Notes: a model not told the origin generated them from the letters alone. A stretch of 18,786 bases of DNA from an uncultured Oscillospiraceae bacterium (GCA_934635515.1 CAKTZK010000026.1:1-18786), one strand, 5' to 3'. Shown: positions 1-6,462, counted from the first letter of the stretch. A program made the numbers and translations.

Positions 1-27
1 TTTACTCATGCTAAAGCTATTTTTCTT

Positions 28-53
28 CCCCCGGTAGAACCGGGGGTTTATTT
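28..53 (+). terminator. Probable rho-independent terminator of an upstream gene
   Basis: A perfect 7-bp stem (CCCCCGG / CCGGGGG) with loop TAGAA is followed by TTTATTT on the plus strand. It would end a plus-strand transcript entering from left of the window and converging on trmD. No coding region is visible in positions 1-69, so the gene it would serve is outside the window. Confidence 0.55.
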
Positions 54-69
54 CCACGCCTGAAGGCAC

Positions 70-111
70 CAATAAAACGGCAGAGATGCCGGTTGCCGCA
101 TCTCTGCCGTT
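70..111 (-). terminator. Terminator of the rimM-trmD transcript
   Basis: A perfect 14-bp inverted repeat (76-89 with 98-111) encloses an 8-base loop. Read on the minus strand it is followed by TTTTATT. It lies about 15 bp past the trmD stop codon, the expected place for the end of the rimM-trmD mRNA. Confidence 0.9.
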
Positions 112-125
112 CTATACAAGGGCAA

Positions 126-899
126 TTATTCCTCGTTCTCCTGCTGGGCGGCGAACTCATCCTTGGCCTGCTGAAGGACCTTTTTATCGTGCTTGGTCTT
201 TATGGCGGATTGGTCGAAGCGGGCCCAGAGGTCGGGCCGCCGGGCCATAGTGCGCTTATAGCTCTCTTTTCTCCGCCAGTCGTCCACGCCGCCGTGGTTG
301 CCGCTGAGGAGGATGGGCGGCACCTTGCGCCCGTGCCACTCCTCGGGGCGGGAATACTGGGGATATTCCAGCAGCCCGTTCCAGTGGCTCTCGTCGGTGT
401 AGCAGCTCTCCTCGGGCAGCACCCCCTCCTCCATGCGAAACAGGCAGTCTGCCACGGCCATGGCCGGGATTTCGCCGCCGGTGAGGACGAAGTCGCCCAT
501 GCTCAGTTCCTCGTCCACGCACTCGTCGATGAAGCGCTGGTCCACCCCCTCATAGTGTCCGCAGACCAGGAGGATATTTTCATGCGCGGCCTTCAGCTCC
601 TTGGCTACCTCCTGGGTAAAGGTCCGGCCACAGGGGGACATATAGATCGTGTAGGGCCTCTCCCCTACCTCTCCGCAGACATGCTCCCAGCAGCGGTACA
701 GAGGGTCTGCCTGCATCACCGCACCCCGACCGCCGCCGTAGGGGTAATCGTCCACCTGCATCTGCTTATTGGTGGTGTACTCCCGGATCTGGTGGGTGTA
801 GAGCCGGATAAAGCCCCGGTCCCGGGCCCGGCCGATGATGGACTGGCCCATCATGGCCTCGATGGCATCGGGGAACAGGGTCATAATGTCAATTCTCAT
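126..899 (-). CDS. trmD: tRNA (guanine(37)-N1)-methyltransferase TrmD
   Basis: TrmD is a SPOUT-fold enzyme that transfers a methyl group from S-adenosylmethionine to N1 of G37, next to the anticodon of tRNAs reading CNN and some other codons; this prevents +1 frameshifting. The 257-aa protein starts MRIDIMTLFPD and carries the glycine-rich YGGGRG loop near residue 55, then GHYEGVDQR and the MGDFVLTGGE block that forms the knot and cofactor site. Length fits the family (about 240-260 aa). The YGGGRGAVM loop differs slightly from the more usual YGGGAGMVM. Its ATG lies inside the end of rimM, an 11-bp overlap that suggests translational coupling, with AAAGGA upstream. A strong terminator follows. 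The rplS gene that often follows trmD in Firmicutes is not in the visible 125 bp. Confidence 0.97.
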   Translation of the reverse strand: MRIDIMTLFPDAIEAMMGQSIIGRARDRGFIRLYTHQIREYTTNKQMQVDDYPYGGGRGAVMQADPLYRCWEHVCGEVGERPYTIYMSPCGRTFTQEVAKELKAAHENILLVCGHYEGVDQRFIDECVDEELSMGDFVLTGGEIPAMAVADCLFRMEEGVLPEESCYTDESHWNGLLEYPQYSRPEEWHGRKVPPILLSGNHGGVDDWRRKESYKRTMARRPDLWARFDQSAIKTKHDKKVLQQAKDEFAAQQENEE

Positions 900-1395
900 C
901 GGTGGCCAATCCTTTCATATTGTGTACGCGCAGGGTACCGCCGTCTACATCCACGGAGGCGATGAACACGCCGGGAACGGCGGGGATCAGGTACTCCCGT
1001 GCGCCCCGGACCTCATAGACCTTGTGGGCGGGATAGTGGAGGACACGGTGAATTTTACCCAGCTCCGCCCCGGTGGCATCGTCCAGAACGGTGAGGCCCT
1101 CCAGCTCGGCGTCAAAATACTCCCCCGCCGGAAGATGCGCATCCTCCCGCCGGATAGAGACCTCCCGGCCCTTCAGCGCCAGGGCGGCATCCATGTCCTC
1201 CACCCCCGGCAGTGTCAGCAGCACCGTGGACTTGTGGACCCGGCGGCTCTTCACCCGGACGGGCTCTCCGTTTATATAGAGCGTGCCAAATTCCGCCACG
1301 AATTCCGGCGTGAATCCCTCCGGATTCAGCTTGACCTCGCCTTTGATGCCGTGGGCGTTGACAATATGGCCCACGGGAATATATGCAGGACGCAC
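889..1395 (-). CDS. rimM: Ribosome maturation factor RimM
   Basis: RimM binds ribosomal protein S19 and helps mature the 3' (head) domain of the 30S subunit. The 168-aa product has the RimM N-terminal beta-barrel (opening IPVGHIVNAHGIKGEVKL) and a C-terminal PRC-barrel region containing YEVRGAREYLIPAVPGVF. The start is GTG at 1393-1395, chosen because a consensus AAGGAGG (1403-1409) lies 7 bases upstream. It overlaps trmD by 11 bp, forming a two-gene operon. In many Firmicutes rimM sits behind ffh, rpsP and a KH-domain gene. Here it begins at its own promoter with a divergent cell wall gene behind it, so the usual cluster appears split. Confidence 0.95.
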   Translation of the reverse strand: MRPAYIPVGHIVNAHGIKGEVKLNPEGFTPEFVAEFGTLYINGEPVRVKSRRVHKSTVLLTLPGVEDMDAALALKGREVSIRREDAHLPAGEYFDAELEGLTVLDDATGAELGKIHRVLHYPAHKVYEVRGAREYLIPAVPGVFIASVDVDGGTLRVHNMKGLATDEN

Positions 1396-1428
1396 AGCGC
1401 TCCCTCCTTGTCAAAAAATACCGCTTTC

Positions 1429-1457
1429 ATTATAGCGGAACTTTTCCTCCCAGGCAA
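1429..1457 (-). promoter_or_regulatory. Predicted sigma-A promoter of rimM-trmD
   Basis: On the minus strand, TTGCCT (1452-1457) and a perfect TATAAT (1429-1434) are separated by 17 bp. This puts the transcript start near 1422, about 27 bases before the GTG start of rimM and just ahead of its ribosome binding site. Confidence 0.7.
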
Positions 1458-1488
1458 CACCTGACTGCGTTTTTGGGATGCAAATTTC

Positions 1489-1505
1489 TGTTACAAATTT
1501 GTATT
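1489..1505. promoter_or_regulatory. Palindrome with a near-WalR motif
   Basis: A perfect 12-bp palindrome TACAAATTTGTA (1492-1503) sits between the rimM and 3D-gene promoters. Read from 1489 it also gives TGTTAC-N5-TGTATT, one mismatch from the WalR consensus TGTWAH-N5-TGTWAH. It may be an operator for either divergent gene; the factor is inferred only. Confidence 0.35.
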
Positions 1506-1574
1506 TATTTTGACACGATTGCTTTGCTTTTTTCGTTCCGGAACACGCATAAATGCAGCAATTCCCGGAAAAAC

Positions 1575-1603
1575 TTGACATATACCCCGGAAAGTGTTAT
1601 ACT
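1575..1603 (+). promoter_or_regulatory. Predicted sigma-A promoter of the 3D-domain gene
   Basis: A perfect TTGACA (1575-1580), 17-bp spacer and TATACT (1598-1603) form one of the best vegetative promoters in the window. The transcript would start near 1610, giving an untranslated leader of about 144 bases before the ATG at 1754. Confidence 0.85.
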
Positions 1604-1620
1604 CCGGATAACTTCATTTT

Positions 1621-1647
1621 TGTTACAAGTGTAACATTTTGGTTACA
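1621..1647. promoter_or_regulatory. Predicted WalR (YycF) box cluster in the 3D gene leader
   Basis: On the minus strand, TGTAAC (1642-1647), 5 bases and TGTTAC (1631-1636) match the published WalR consensus TGTWAH-N5-TGTWAH exactly. A third half-site overlaps as the inverted repeat TGTTACA-AG-TGTAACA at 1621-1636. The site lies about 10-37 bp past the predicted transcript start, so binding there would more likely repress than activate. WalKR controls cell wall hydrolases in Firmicutes, including the 3D-domain protein YocH, which fits the gene downstream. No walR gene is in the window. Confidence 0.5.
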
Positions 1648-1698
1648 AACAAAAATCAATCCCTTAACTTTTCAGGGAAATTCATCCAGACTTTATTG

Positions 1699-1753
1699 AA
1701 AGGAGCCTCTCTGCTTCGGCGCCCGAAGCCGGGCAGCAGAGAGAGAATATTTC
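1699..1753 (+). promoter_or_regulatory. Ribosome binding site separated from its ATG by a hairpin
   Basis: The only good Shine-Dalgarno sequence, AAAGGAG (1699-1705), lies 48 bases before the ATG at 1754. Between them CTCTCT (1707-1712) can pair with AGAGAG (1738-1743), and inside this GCTTCGG (1713-1719) pairs with CCGAAGC (1723-1729) around a 3-base loop. Folding would leave about 11 unpaired bases between the Shine-Dalgarno and the ATG, a normal spacing. No other ATG, GTG or TTG lies in frame between the preceding TGA (1697-1699) and 1754. The alternative is direct use of the weak GAGAG just before the ATG. Confidence 0.5.
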
Positions 1754-2884
1754 ATGTTTCAGAAGATCCATTCCGGCATAAAGCAGCTGCGCGACCACCC
1801 TGTGGCCCGCCGGGGGCTGCTGGCCATTCTGGCGCCGCTGACGGTGGTGGGCCTGGCTATATGCATCTGCATGGGCCCGGCTCCCGCGGACGAGAGCGTA
1901 TACATGCTCATCGACAGCCAGGACATCTACACCGTCACCGCCCAGTCCGACCTGGATTACCAGTCCGATGTTCTCTACACCGGCAAAAACAGCGCCGGTG
2001 CGGTAGATACGCAGCTGATCCTGCCCCAGGGGCAGGAGGTCCTTGTGTCCTCCGCCCAAACCACCACCTCCGCCGCCTCCAAGAGCAGCTCAGACGGCGT
2101 GCAGCTGCTGGCCGCCTCCGTAGACGGCGAAGATCAGCAGACCGCCGAAACCACCGTGACCACCCGCCACGAGACCGTGGCCAACCTCCTGCGCCGCAGT
2201 AAGATCAAGGTCAGCGACGGGGAAATGGTGGTGGTGGACCTGTCCTCCGGCGCACCTACTATCACCGTATGCCGCCAGTACACCCGCCTGCGCTACGTCC
2301 CGGTGGAGACCTCCTTTTTGGAGGAGCGGGTCGCCAATCCCTTGATGGCCAAGGGCACCGAGGAGATCGTCACACCCGGCGTACCCGGCTCCGTGACCGA
2401 GACCTACCTGGATACCTATGTACTGGGCAAGCTGGAAAAGACCGAGCTGGTGGCCACCACGGCGGATAACGCCGTGACCCAGGTGGTGGAGTATGGCACG
2501 CTGGTAGACTCCGTCTCCCGGGATGACTCCCTGGTGTCCGTGCACCGCAATGACGACGGCAGCGGCTACCTGACCTTCGCCTCCGGCGACACCATGGCCT
2601 TCTCCTCTCAGGTCACCTGCAATGCCTCCGCCTATGCCACCCACGGCTACACGGCCTCCGGCCGCCCCACCGCCTATGGCAATATCTCCGTGGACCCCTC
2701 CGTGTTCCCCTACGGCACCCGGTTTTATATCTACACCAACGACGGCTATCTGGTCTACGGCATGGCCACTGCCTCCGACTGCGGCGGCAGCATCAAGGGC
2801 AACAAGCTGGACCTGTGGTTTGACGACTACAGCACCGCCTGTGCCTTCGGCCGACGGGACTGCACCGTGTTCGTTCTGGACTGA
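1754..2884 (+). CDS. Membrane-anchored DUF348/G5/3D-domain cell wall protein
   Basis: This 376-aa protein resembles the YabE/YuiC/YocH group of wall-acting proteins related to resuscitation-promoting factors, which are thought to cleave or remodel peptidoglycan. Residues about 18-42 form one hydrophobic N-terminal helix (anchor or uncleaved signal), so the rest should be outside the cell. A low-complexity Ser/Thr/Ala stretch (about 97-115) is followed by a DUF348-like segment (HETVANLLRRSKIKV) and a G5-like region (about 185-255). The C-terminal 90 residues are a 3D domain: SVDPSVFPYGT, then ASDCGG and LDLWFDDY supplying the three aspartates (D342, D353, D357). Cysteine replaces the usual threonine of DTGG. 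It has its own promoter, leader and terminator. The exact substrate and activity are not known from sequence. Confidence 0.88.
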   Translation: MFQKIHSGIKQLRDHPVARRGLLAILAPLTVVGLAICICMGPAPADESVYMLIDSQDIYTVTAQSDLDYQSDVLYTGKNSAGAVDTQLILPQGQEVLVSSAQTTTSAASKSSSDGVQLLAASVDGEDQQTAETTVTTRHETVANLLRRSKIKVSDGEMVVVDLSSGAPTITVCRQYTRLRYVPVETSFLEERVANPLMAKGTEEIVTPGVPGSVTETYLDTYVLGKLEKTELVATTADNAVTQVVEYGTLVDSVSRDDSLVSVHRNDDGSGYLTFASGDTMAFSSQVTCNASAYATHGYTASGRPTAYGNISVDPSVFPYGTRFYIYTNDGYLVYGMATASDCGGSIKGNKLDLWFDDYSTACAFGRRDCTVFVLD

Positions 2885-2901
2885 TCCGGACCCAGTACCA
2901 T

Positions 2902-2943
2902 AAAAAACTGTCCTCCCGATACACCTCGGGAGGACAGTTTTTT
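2902..2943. terminator. Bidirectional terminator between convergent genes
   Basis: A 13-bp perfect stem (2907-2919 with 2926-2938, loop TACACC) is flanked by a run of A on the left and T on the right, so it has a U-tract in both directions. It ends the 3D gene (plus) and the dus gene (minus). The minus-strand stop codon of dus falls within its edge. Confidence 0.95.
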
Positions 2944-3874
2944 ATCTCTCCGCCAGCTCCGCCCGGCTGAAAAAGAGCCGTGTAGCCTGGTCATACTCGC
3001 CGCAGGTGCGGGCCTTGCGCACCTTGCGCAGCAGCTGCTCCGTGTCCCGGAAGCTCCCGGCCAGATAGTTCCACAGCTCCCGCATCCGATGCAGCACCGG
3101 CACATCGCCGCTGTAGTCCCGGCGGTAGGCGGCGTAGAGGGCGTTGTGAAACGCCTCCAGCTCTGATACCGCGGCCCTCTCTCCGCCCCGCAGCCGCCGC
3201 GGCAGCGACGGATCCGTCACCAGGCCCCGGCCCAGCATCAGCGGCAGGCTGGGCGCGGCGGCGGCATCGGCGGGGGTAAGCAGGTCGCCGTTATAGCACA
3301 GGGGCAGGCGTGTGTTTTCCTGCGTCCAGGCAAACACATCCCGGTGCGCCGCCCCCTTATAAAACTCCGAGCGCACCCGGGGATGCACGATAAGCAGGGC
3401 AATGGGATACCCGTTCAGCAGCTCCAGCAAGACCGGCCACTGGGCCGGATCGTCCCAGCCGATGCGGGTCTTGACGGATATTTTCAGGTCCGGCAGGGTG
3501 TCGAATATGCCGTCCAGCAGCTGGCGCAGGATGTCTCTTTCCCGCAGCAGGCCCGCTCCCTTATTCTTACCGGTGACGGTCCCGGAGGGGCAGCCCAGGT
3601 TTAAATTCACCTCTCCATAGCCCCGGGCCCGGCACTCCTTAGCGGCCCAGATAAAATATTCGGCGCGGTTGGTTAAAATTTGAGGCACCACAAAAAGGCC
3701 CCGGTTGTTTTCCGGGTCGATCTCCCGCAGCTCCTTAGCCTGAAACGCAAAATTGGCATTGGGCGAGAGAAAGGGCGTGTAGTAGCGGTCCACGCCGCCG
3801 AACAGCGCCGCCTGCGCCTGCCGCCAGCGCCACCCGGTAAGCCCCTCCATGGGCGCCGCGTAAAGCTCCTGCAT
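2942..3874 (-). CDS. tRNA-dihydrouridine synthase family protein
   Basis: Dus enzymes use FMN and NADPH to reduce specific uridines in tRNA to dihydrouridine. The 310-aa product is a TIM barrel. It has the N-terminal FMN-site motif APMEGLTG (residues 7-14), the catalytic-loop motif NLNLGCPSGTVTGKNKGAGLL region with the acid/base cysteine at residue 95, KTRIGW, and the late barrel motifs YNGDL and LMLGRGLV. A longer frame opens at 3955, but the ATG at 3872-3874 has a consensus AAAGGAGG 7 bases upstream and follows the predicted promoter, so it is preferred. The length suits the Dus family. The position it modifies cannot be told from sequence. It is single-gene and divergent from the unknown gene at 3978. 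Confidence 0.93.
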   Translation of the reverse strand: MQELYAAPMEGLTGWRWRQAQAALFGGVDRYYTPFLSPNANFAFQAKELREIDPENNRGLFVVPQILTNRAEYFIWAAKECRARGYGEVNLNLGCPSGTVTGKNKGAGLLRERDILRQLLDGIFDTLPDLKISVKTRIGWDDPAQWPVLLELLNGYPIALLIVHPRVRSEFYKGAAHRDVFAWTQENTRLPLCYNGDLLTPADAAAAPSLPLMLGRGLVTDPSLPRRLRGGERAAVSELEAFHNALYAAYRRDYSGDVPVLHRMRELWNYLAGSFRDTEQLLRKVRKARTCGEYDQATRLFFSRAELAER

Positions 3875-3900
3875 TGTCTCCCCTCCTTTGTATCTCCCCC

Positions 3901-3952
3901 ATCCTACCACATTCACGGACATCTTGCAATTCCCCTCCGGGTGTGGTAAAGT
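3901..3952. promoter_or_regulatory. Symmetrical divergent promoter with a shared -35 element
   Basis: The palindrome TTGCAA (3924-3929) can serve as -35 for both strands. Rightward it is 17 bp from TAAAGT (3947-3952), leftward 17 bp from TAGGAT (plus-strand ATCCTA, 3901-3906). Both -10 elements are preceded by TGG, an extended -10, and the inverted repeat TACCACA (3905-3911) / TGTGGTA (3942-3948) is centred on the same axis as TTGCAA. Predicted starts are near 3894 (dus) and 3959 (unknown gene). Confidence 0.6.
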
Positions 3953-3977
3953 CATGGGTAGAAAGCGAGGCTGTACT

Positions 3978-4751
3978 ATGACACTTTTTGAATACTATCT
4001 GCAATACATGACGCAAATCTGCGAGGGCACCCTTCCCGCCCCCGCCGGCATCACCCTGACGGAAACCGACGAAATGCGCCGGGCTATGGAGCTGCAGCAG
4101 CAGATCTCCGCCATGGGCATCCCCGCCTTTGTGAAGGCCTGCGCTGCCGCGGCCGGGGATGATATCCCCCAGGAGGCTTACGACAATTTCTCCATGGACG
4201 ATGTGCTCTCCGCCGCCCAGTCTCTGGCGGAGCAGGCCCAGGAGGAGGCTGGGCAGGCCCAGGAGCCGGAGGAGTCCAAGCCCAGCGAGCCGGATCCGGA
4301 CGCGGGCAAGCACGCCTTCGAGGTATTTCTGGACTGCATCGCCCTGGACGACGGCCTGGTGCAGTATCTCATTGAGGTGCTGAAAAAGAAGGACTGGCAG
4401 GAGTTTTACAAGCTGAGCCAGATCACCACCAAGCTGGACCTGGATCCCAATGAGTTCCTCTACTGGCTGGGGAACAAGGAGCAGTTCGCGCCCCAAGAGG
4501 AGCAGGTCTGCGCCGCCATTATGGACGCCTGTTTTGACCGGCTGGCGGAGGAAAAGCGGCTGGACGTGCTGGCGGCCCTGCTCTCGGGGGACCAGAAGAC
4601 CTTTGAGCTGTTCCGCTGCGAGGCCCCGGAGCTGGTGCACCTGCCGGAGGCCACCTTTGACTGGTACTGCAAGAACTATCTGGACCGGGACTATCCCCTG
4701 CGCACCATTCTGCGCCTGAACGGAGTAGAATTCCCGGAAAAGCTGGACTGA
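3978..4751 (+). CDS. Acidic protein of unknown function
   Basis: I do not recognise this 257-aa protein. It is soluble, strongly acidic and mostly helical in appearance. An N-terminal part (about 1-85) is joined to a C-terminal part (about 108-257) by a linker rich in Glu, Gln and Pro (about 86-107). The C-terminal part contains HAFEVFLDCIALDDGLVQYLI and TFDWYCKNYLDRDYPLRTIL. There is no signal peptide, membrane helix or known catalytic motif. The ATG at 3978 is preferred over the in-frame ATG at 3954, because the predicted transcript starts near 3959 and a GCGAGG lies 7 bases before 3978. A strong terminator follows, so it is a single-gene unit sharing a divergent promoter region with dus. 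Codon use matches its neighbours. Confidence 0.8.
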   Translation: MTLFEYYLQYMTQICEGTLPAPAGITLTETDEMRRAMELQQQISAMGIPAFVKACAAAAGDDIPQEAYDNFSMDDVLSAAQSLAEQAQEEAGQAQEPEESKPSEPDPDAGKHAFEVFLDCIALDDGLVQYLIEVLKKKDWQEFYKLSQITTKLDLDPNEFLYWLGNKEQFAPQEEQVCAAIMDACFDRLAEEKRLDVLAALLSGDQKTFELFRCEAPELVHLPEATFDWYCKNYLDRDYPLRTILRLNGVEFPEKLD

Positions 4752-4827
4752 AGCGATAAAGGCCCCGCAGCGCTTGCCGCCTGCAGTCCGCCGTCCGTCC
4801 ATCGGAATATTCCTCCGGATCTTTCCG

Positions 4828-4857
4828 GCCCGTATTCTGCGGAATACGGGCTTTTTT
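4828..4857 (+). terminator. Terminator after the unknown acidic gene
   Basis: A perfect 10-bp stem GCCCGTATTC / GAATACGGGC with loop TGCG is followed by TTTTTT (4852-4857). It separates the gene ending at 4751 from the promoter of the AbrB operon. Confidence 0.93.
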
Positions 4858-4868
4858 GCGGAAAGGGC

Positions 4869-4896
4869 TTGCAATTTCCGGCAGATATGGTATACT
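4869..4896 (+). promoter_or_regulatory. Predicted promoter of the AbrB-PLP-EamA operon
   Basis: TTGCAA (4869-4874), 16 bp and TATACT (4891-4896), the latter preceded by TGG as an extended -10. The transcript would start near 4903, about 43 bases before the AbrB-type gene. Confidence 0.75.
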
Positions 4897-4945
4897 GCCG
4901 TCTGTCATACAAATATGAAAAAGATGATTTTTGTGAGGTGAGCCT

Positions 4946-5188
4946 ATGCCCCATGGCAAGCACATATTGGGCCGCTCCCCTACCCGGCGGGTCTTTGGCA
5001 CCGCCAAGGTGGGCGACCGGGGCCAGATCGTCATTCCCAAGGAGGCCCGGGAGTTTTTTAATATCCGTCCCGGGGACACGCTGCTGATATTGGGCAGCGA
5101 GAGCCAGGGTCTGGTGGTCTCCCGGCCGGAGGTGCTGGACCGGGTGGCCCAGGAAATTTTGCAAAACACGGAGGAAAACGAGCAATGA
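4946..5188 (+). CDS. AbrB/MazE/SpoVT-family DNA-binding protein
   Basis: The small 80-aa product has a SpoVT-AbrB swapped-hairpin domain at about residues 15-60, recognisable from AKVGDRGQIVIPKEAREFFNIRPGDTLL. Such proteins dimerise and bind DNA as transition-state regulators, as antitoxins or as local operon regulators. The C-terminal 20 residues are a short acidic helix. The start ATG is supported by GAGGTGA (4935-4941) 4 bases upstream. It is the first gene of an operon and its stop overlaps the next start (ATGA), so it is translated with the PLP enzyme gene. Autoregulation of this operon is likely but inferred. No toxin gene accompanies it. Confidence 0.92.
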   Translation: MPHGKHILGRSPTRRVFGTAKVGDRGQIVIPKEAREFFNIRPGDTLLILGSESQGLVVSRPEVLDRVAQEILQNTEENEQ

Positions 5189-6462
5189 TGCATGAAATGT
5201 ACCGGCAGCTGGGGGTCTCCCAGGCCGTATATGATTTTGGGGAAAAAATTCTGTCAGACCTTGCCGAGCGCTTCCGGGAGATCGACGCCGTGGCGGAGTA
5301 TAACCAGTGCAAGGTCCTCTCGGCCATGCAGAAAAACCGGGTCAACGCCACCCATTTCGCCGCCACCACCGGCTACGGCTATGACGACGAGGGCCGGGAC
5401 AATCTGGAGCGGGTCTATGCCGACTGCTTCCACACCGAGGCGGCCCTGGTGCGGCCTCAGATCACCTGCGGCACCCACGCCCTGACCGTGGCCCTCAGCG
5501 CCAATCTGCGTCCGGGGGACGAGCTTTTAAGTCCTGTGGGCCGGCCCTACGACACGTTGGAGGAGGTCATCGGCATCCGCCCCTCCCCCTGCTCCCTGGC
5601 GGAGTACGGCGTCACCTATAACGAGGTAGCCCTGCTGCCCGACGGCACCTTTGACTATGACGGCATCCGCCGGGCCATCAACGGCAAAACCAAGCTCATC
5701 ACCATCCAGCGCTCCAAGGGCTACGCCACCCGCCCCACCTTCTCCGTGGAGCAGATCGGCAGGCTCATCGCCTTCTGTAAGGAGTGTAAGCCGGACGTGA
5801 TCTGCATGGTGGACAACTGCTACGGCGAGTTCGTGGAGATGCAGGAGCCGTCTGACCTGGGGGCGGACATGATCGTGGGCAGCCTCATCAAGAACCCCGG
5901 CGGCGGCCTGGCCCCCATCGGCGGCTATATCTGCGGCACCAAGGCCTGCGTGGACCGGTGCGCATACCGGCTCAGCGCCCCGGGCCTGGGCCAGGAGGTG
6001 GGCGCCAATCTGGGCCTGATGCCCGCCTTTTACCAGGGCCTGTTCCTCTCTCCCACGGTGGTGGCTTCCGCGGTGAAGAGCGCCGTGTTTGCCGCCACCT
6101 GCTATGAGAAGCTGGGCTTCCGGGTGGTGCCCGCCTCCGCCGAGAGCCGCCACGACATCATCCAGGCCGTTGAACTGGGCAGCAAGGAGGCCATGGTGGC
6201 CTTCTGCAAGGGCATCCAGTCCGCCGCCGCCGTGGACAGCTATGTGACCCCGGAGCCTTGGGCCATGCCCGGCTACGAGAGCGAGGTCATCATGGCCGCC
6301 GGAGCCTTCGTACAGGGCAGCTCCATCGAGCTCTCCGCCGACGGCCCCATCCGCCCCCCCTACGCCGTCTATTTCCAGGGCGGCCTCACCTGGTATCACG
6401 GCAAGCTGGGCATCCTGCTGAGCATGCAGAAGCTGCTGGACGCCGGGCTAATTCAATTATAA
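5185..6462 (+). CDS. Aluminum-resistance/methionine gamma-lyase-like PLP enzyme
   Basis: This 425-aa protein belongs to the aluminum-resistance family of fold-type I pyridoxal-phosphate enzymes (B. subtilis YnbB type), related to methionine gamma-lyase. It should act on a sulfur-containing or similar amino acid in the cytoplasm, but the true substrate is not settled. Key features are FAATTGYGYDDEGRD near residue 58, the GTHAL cofactor phosphate region (about 96-100), MVDNCYGEF with the aspartate for the PLP ring nitrogen (D210), and SLIKNPGGG with the Schiff-base lysine (K236). Length fits the family. The start at 5185 overlaps the AbrB stop by 4 bp, with GGAGGA upstream; ATG at 5188 is an alternative. 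The EamA transporter gene follows after 18 bp. Confidence 0.93.
   Translation: MMHEMYRQLGVSQAVYDFGEKILSDLAERFREIDAVAEYNQCKVLSAMQKNRVNATHFAATTGYGYDDEGRDNLERVYADCFHTEAALVRPQITCGTHALTVALSANLRPGDELLSPVGRPYDTLEEVIGIRPSPCSLAEYGVTYNEVALLPDGTFDYDGIRRAINGKTKLITIQRSKGYATRPTFSVEQIGRLIAFCKECKPDVICMVDNCYGEFVEMQEPSDLGADMIVGSLIKNPGGGLAPIGGYICGTKACVDRCAYRLSAPGLGQEVGANLGLMPAFYQGLFLSPTVVASAVKSAVFAATCYEKLGFRVVPASAESRHDIIQAVELGSKEAMVAFCKGIQSAAAVDSYVTPEPWAMPGYESEVIMAAGAFVQGSSIELSADGPIRPPYAVYFQGGLTWYHGKLGILLSMQKLLDAGLIQL

Noticed and set aside
28..53. Hairpin as an IS200/IS605-type end
   Set aside because: No transposase, second end or target site is visible, and stem plus T tract is explained as a terminator.
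93..965. Open frame antisense to trmD, and similar ones at 3735-4874 and 8318-9898
   Set aside because: All lie opposite genes with clear family motifs, lack ribosome binding sites and have biased composition typical of antisense frames.
1610..1698. Riboswitch in the leader of the 3D gene
   Set aside because: The leader is short and AT-rich, with only small stems and repeated TGTTAC/TGTAAC half-sites. No known riboswitch core or terminator was seen.
3954..3977. Earlier in-frame ATG for the unknown acidic gene
   Set aside because: It lies upstream of or at the predicted transcript start and has no ribosome binding site.
4946..5188. AbrB protein as antitoxin of a toxin-antitoxin pair
   Set aside because: The partner gene is a PLP enzyme, not a PIN, MazF or similar toxin.
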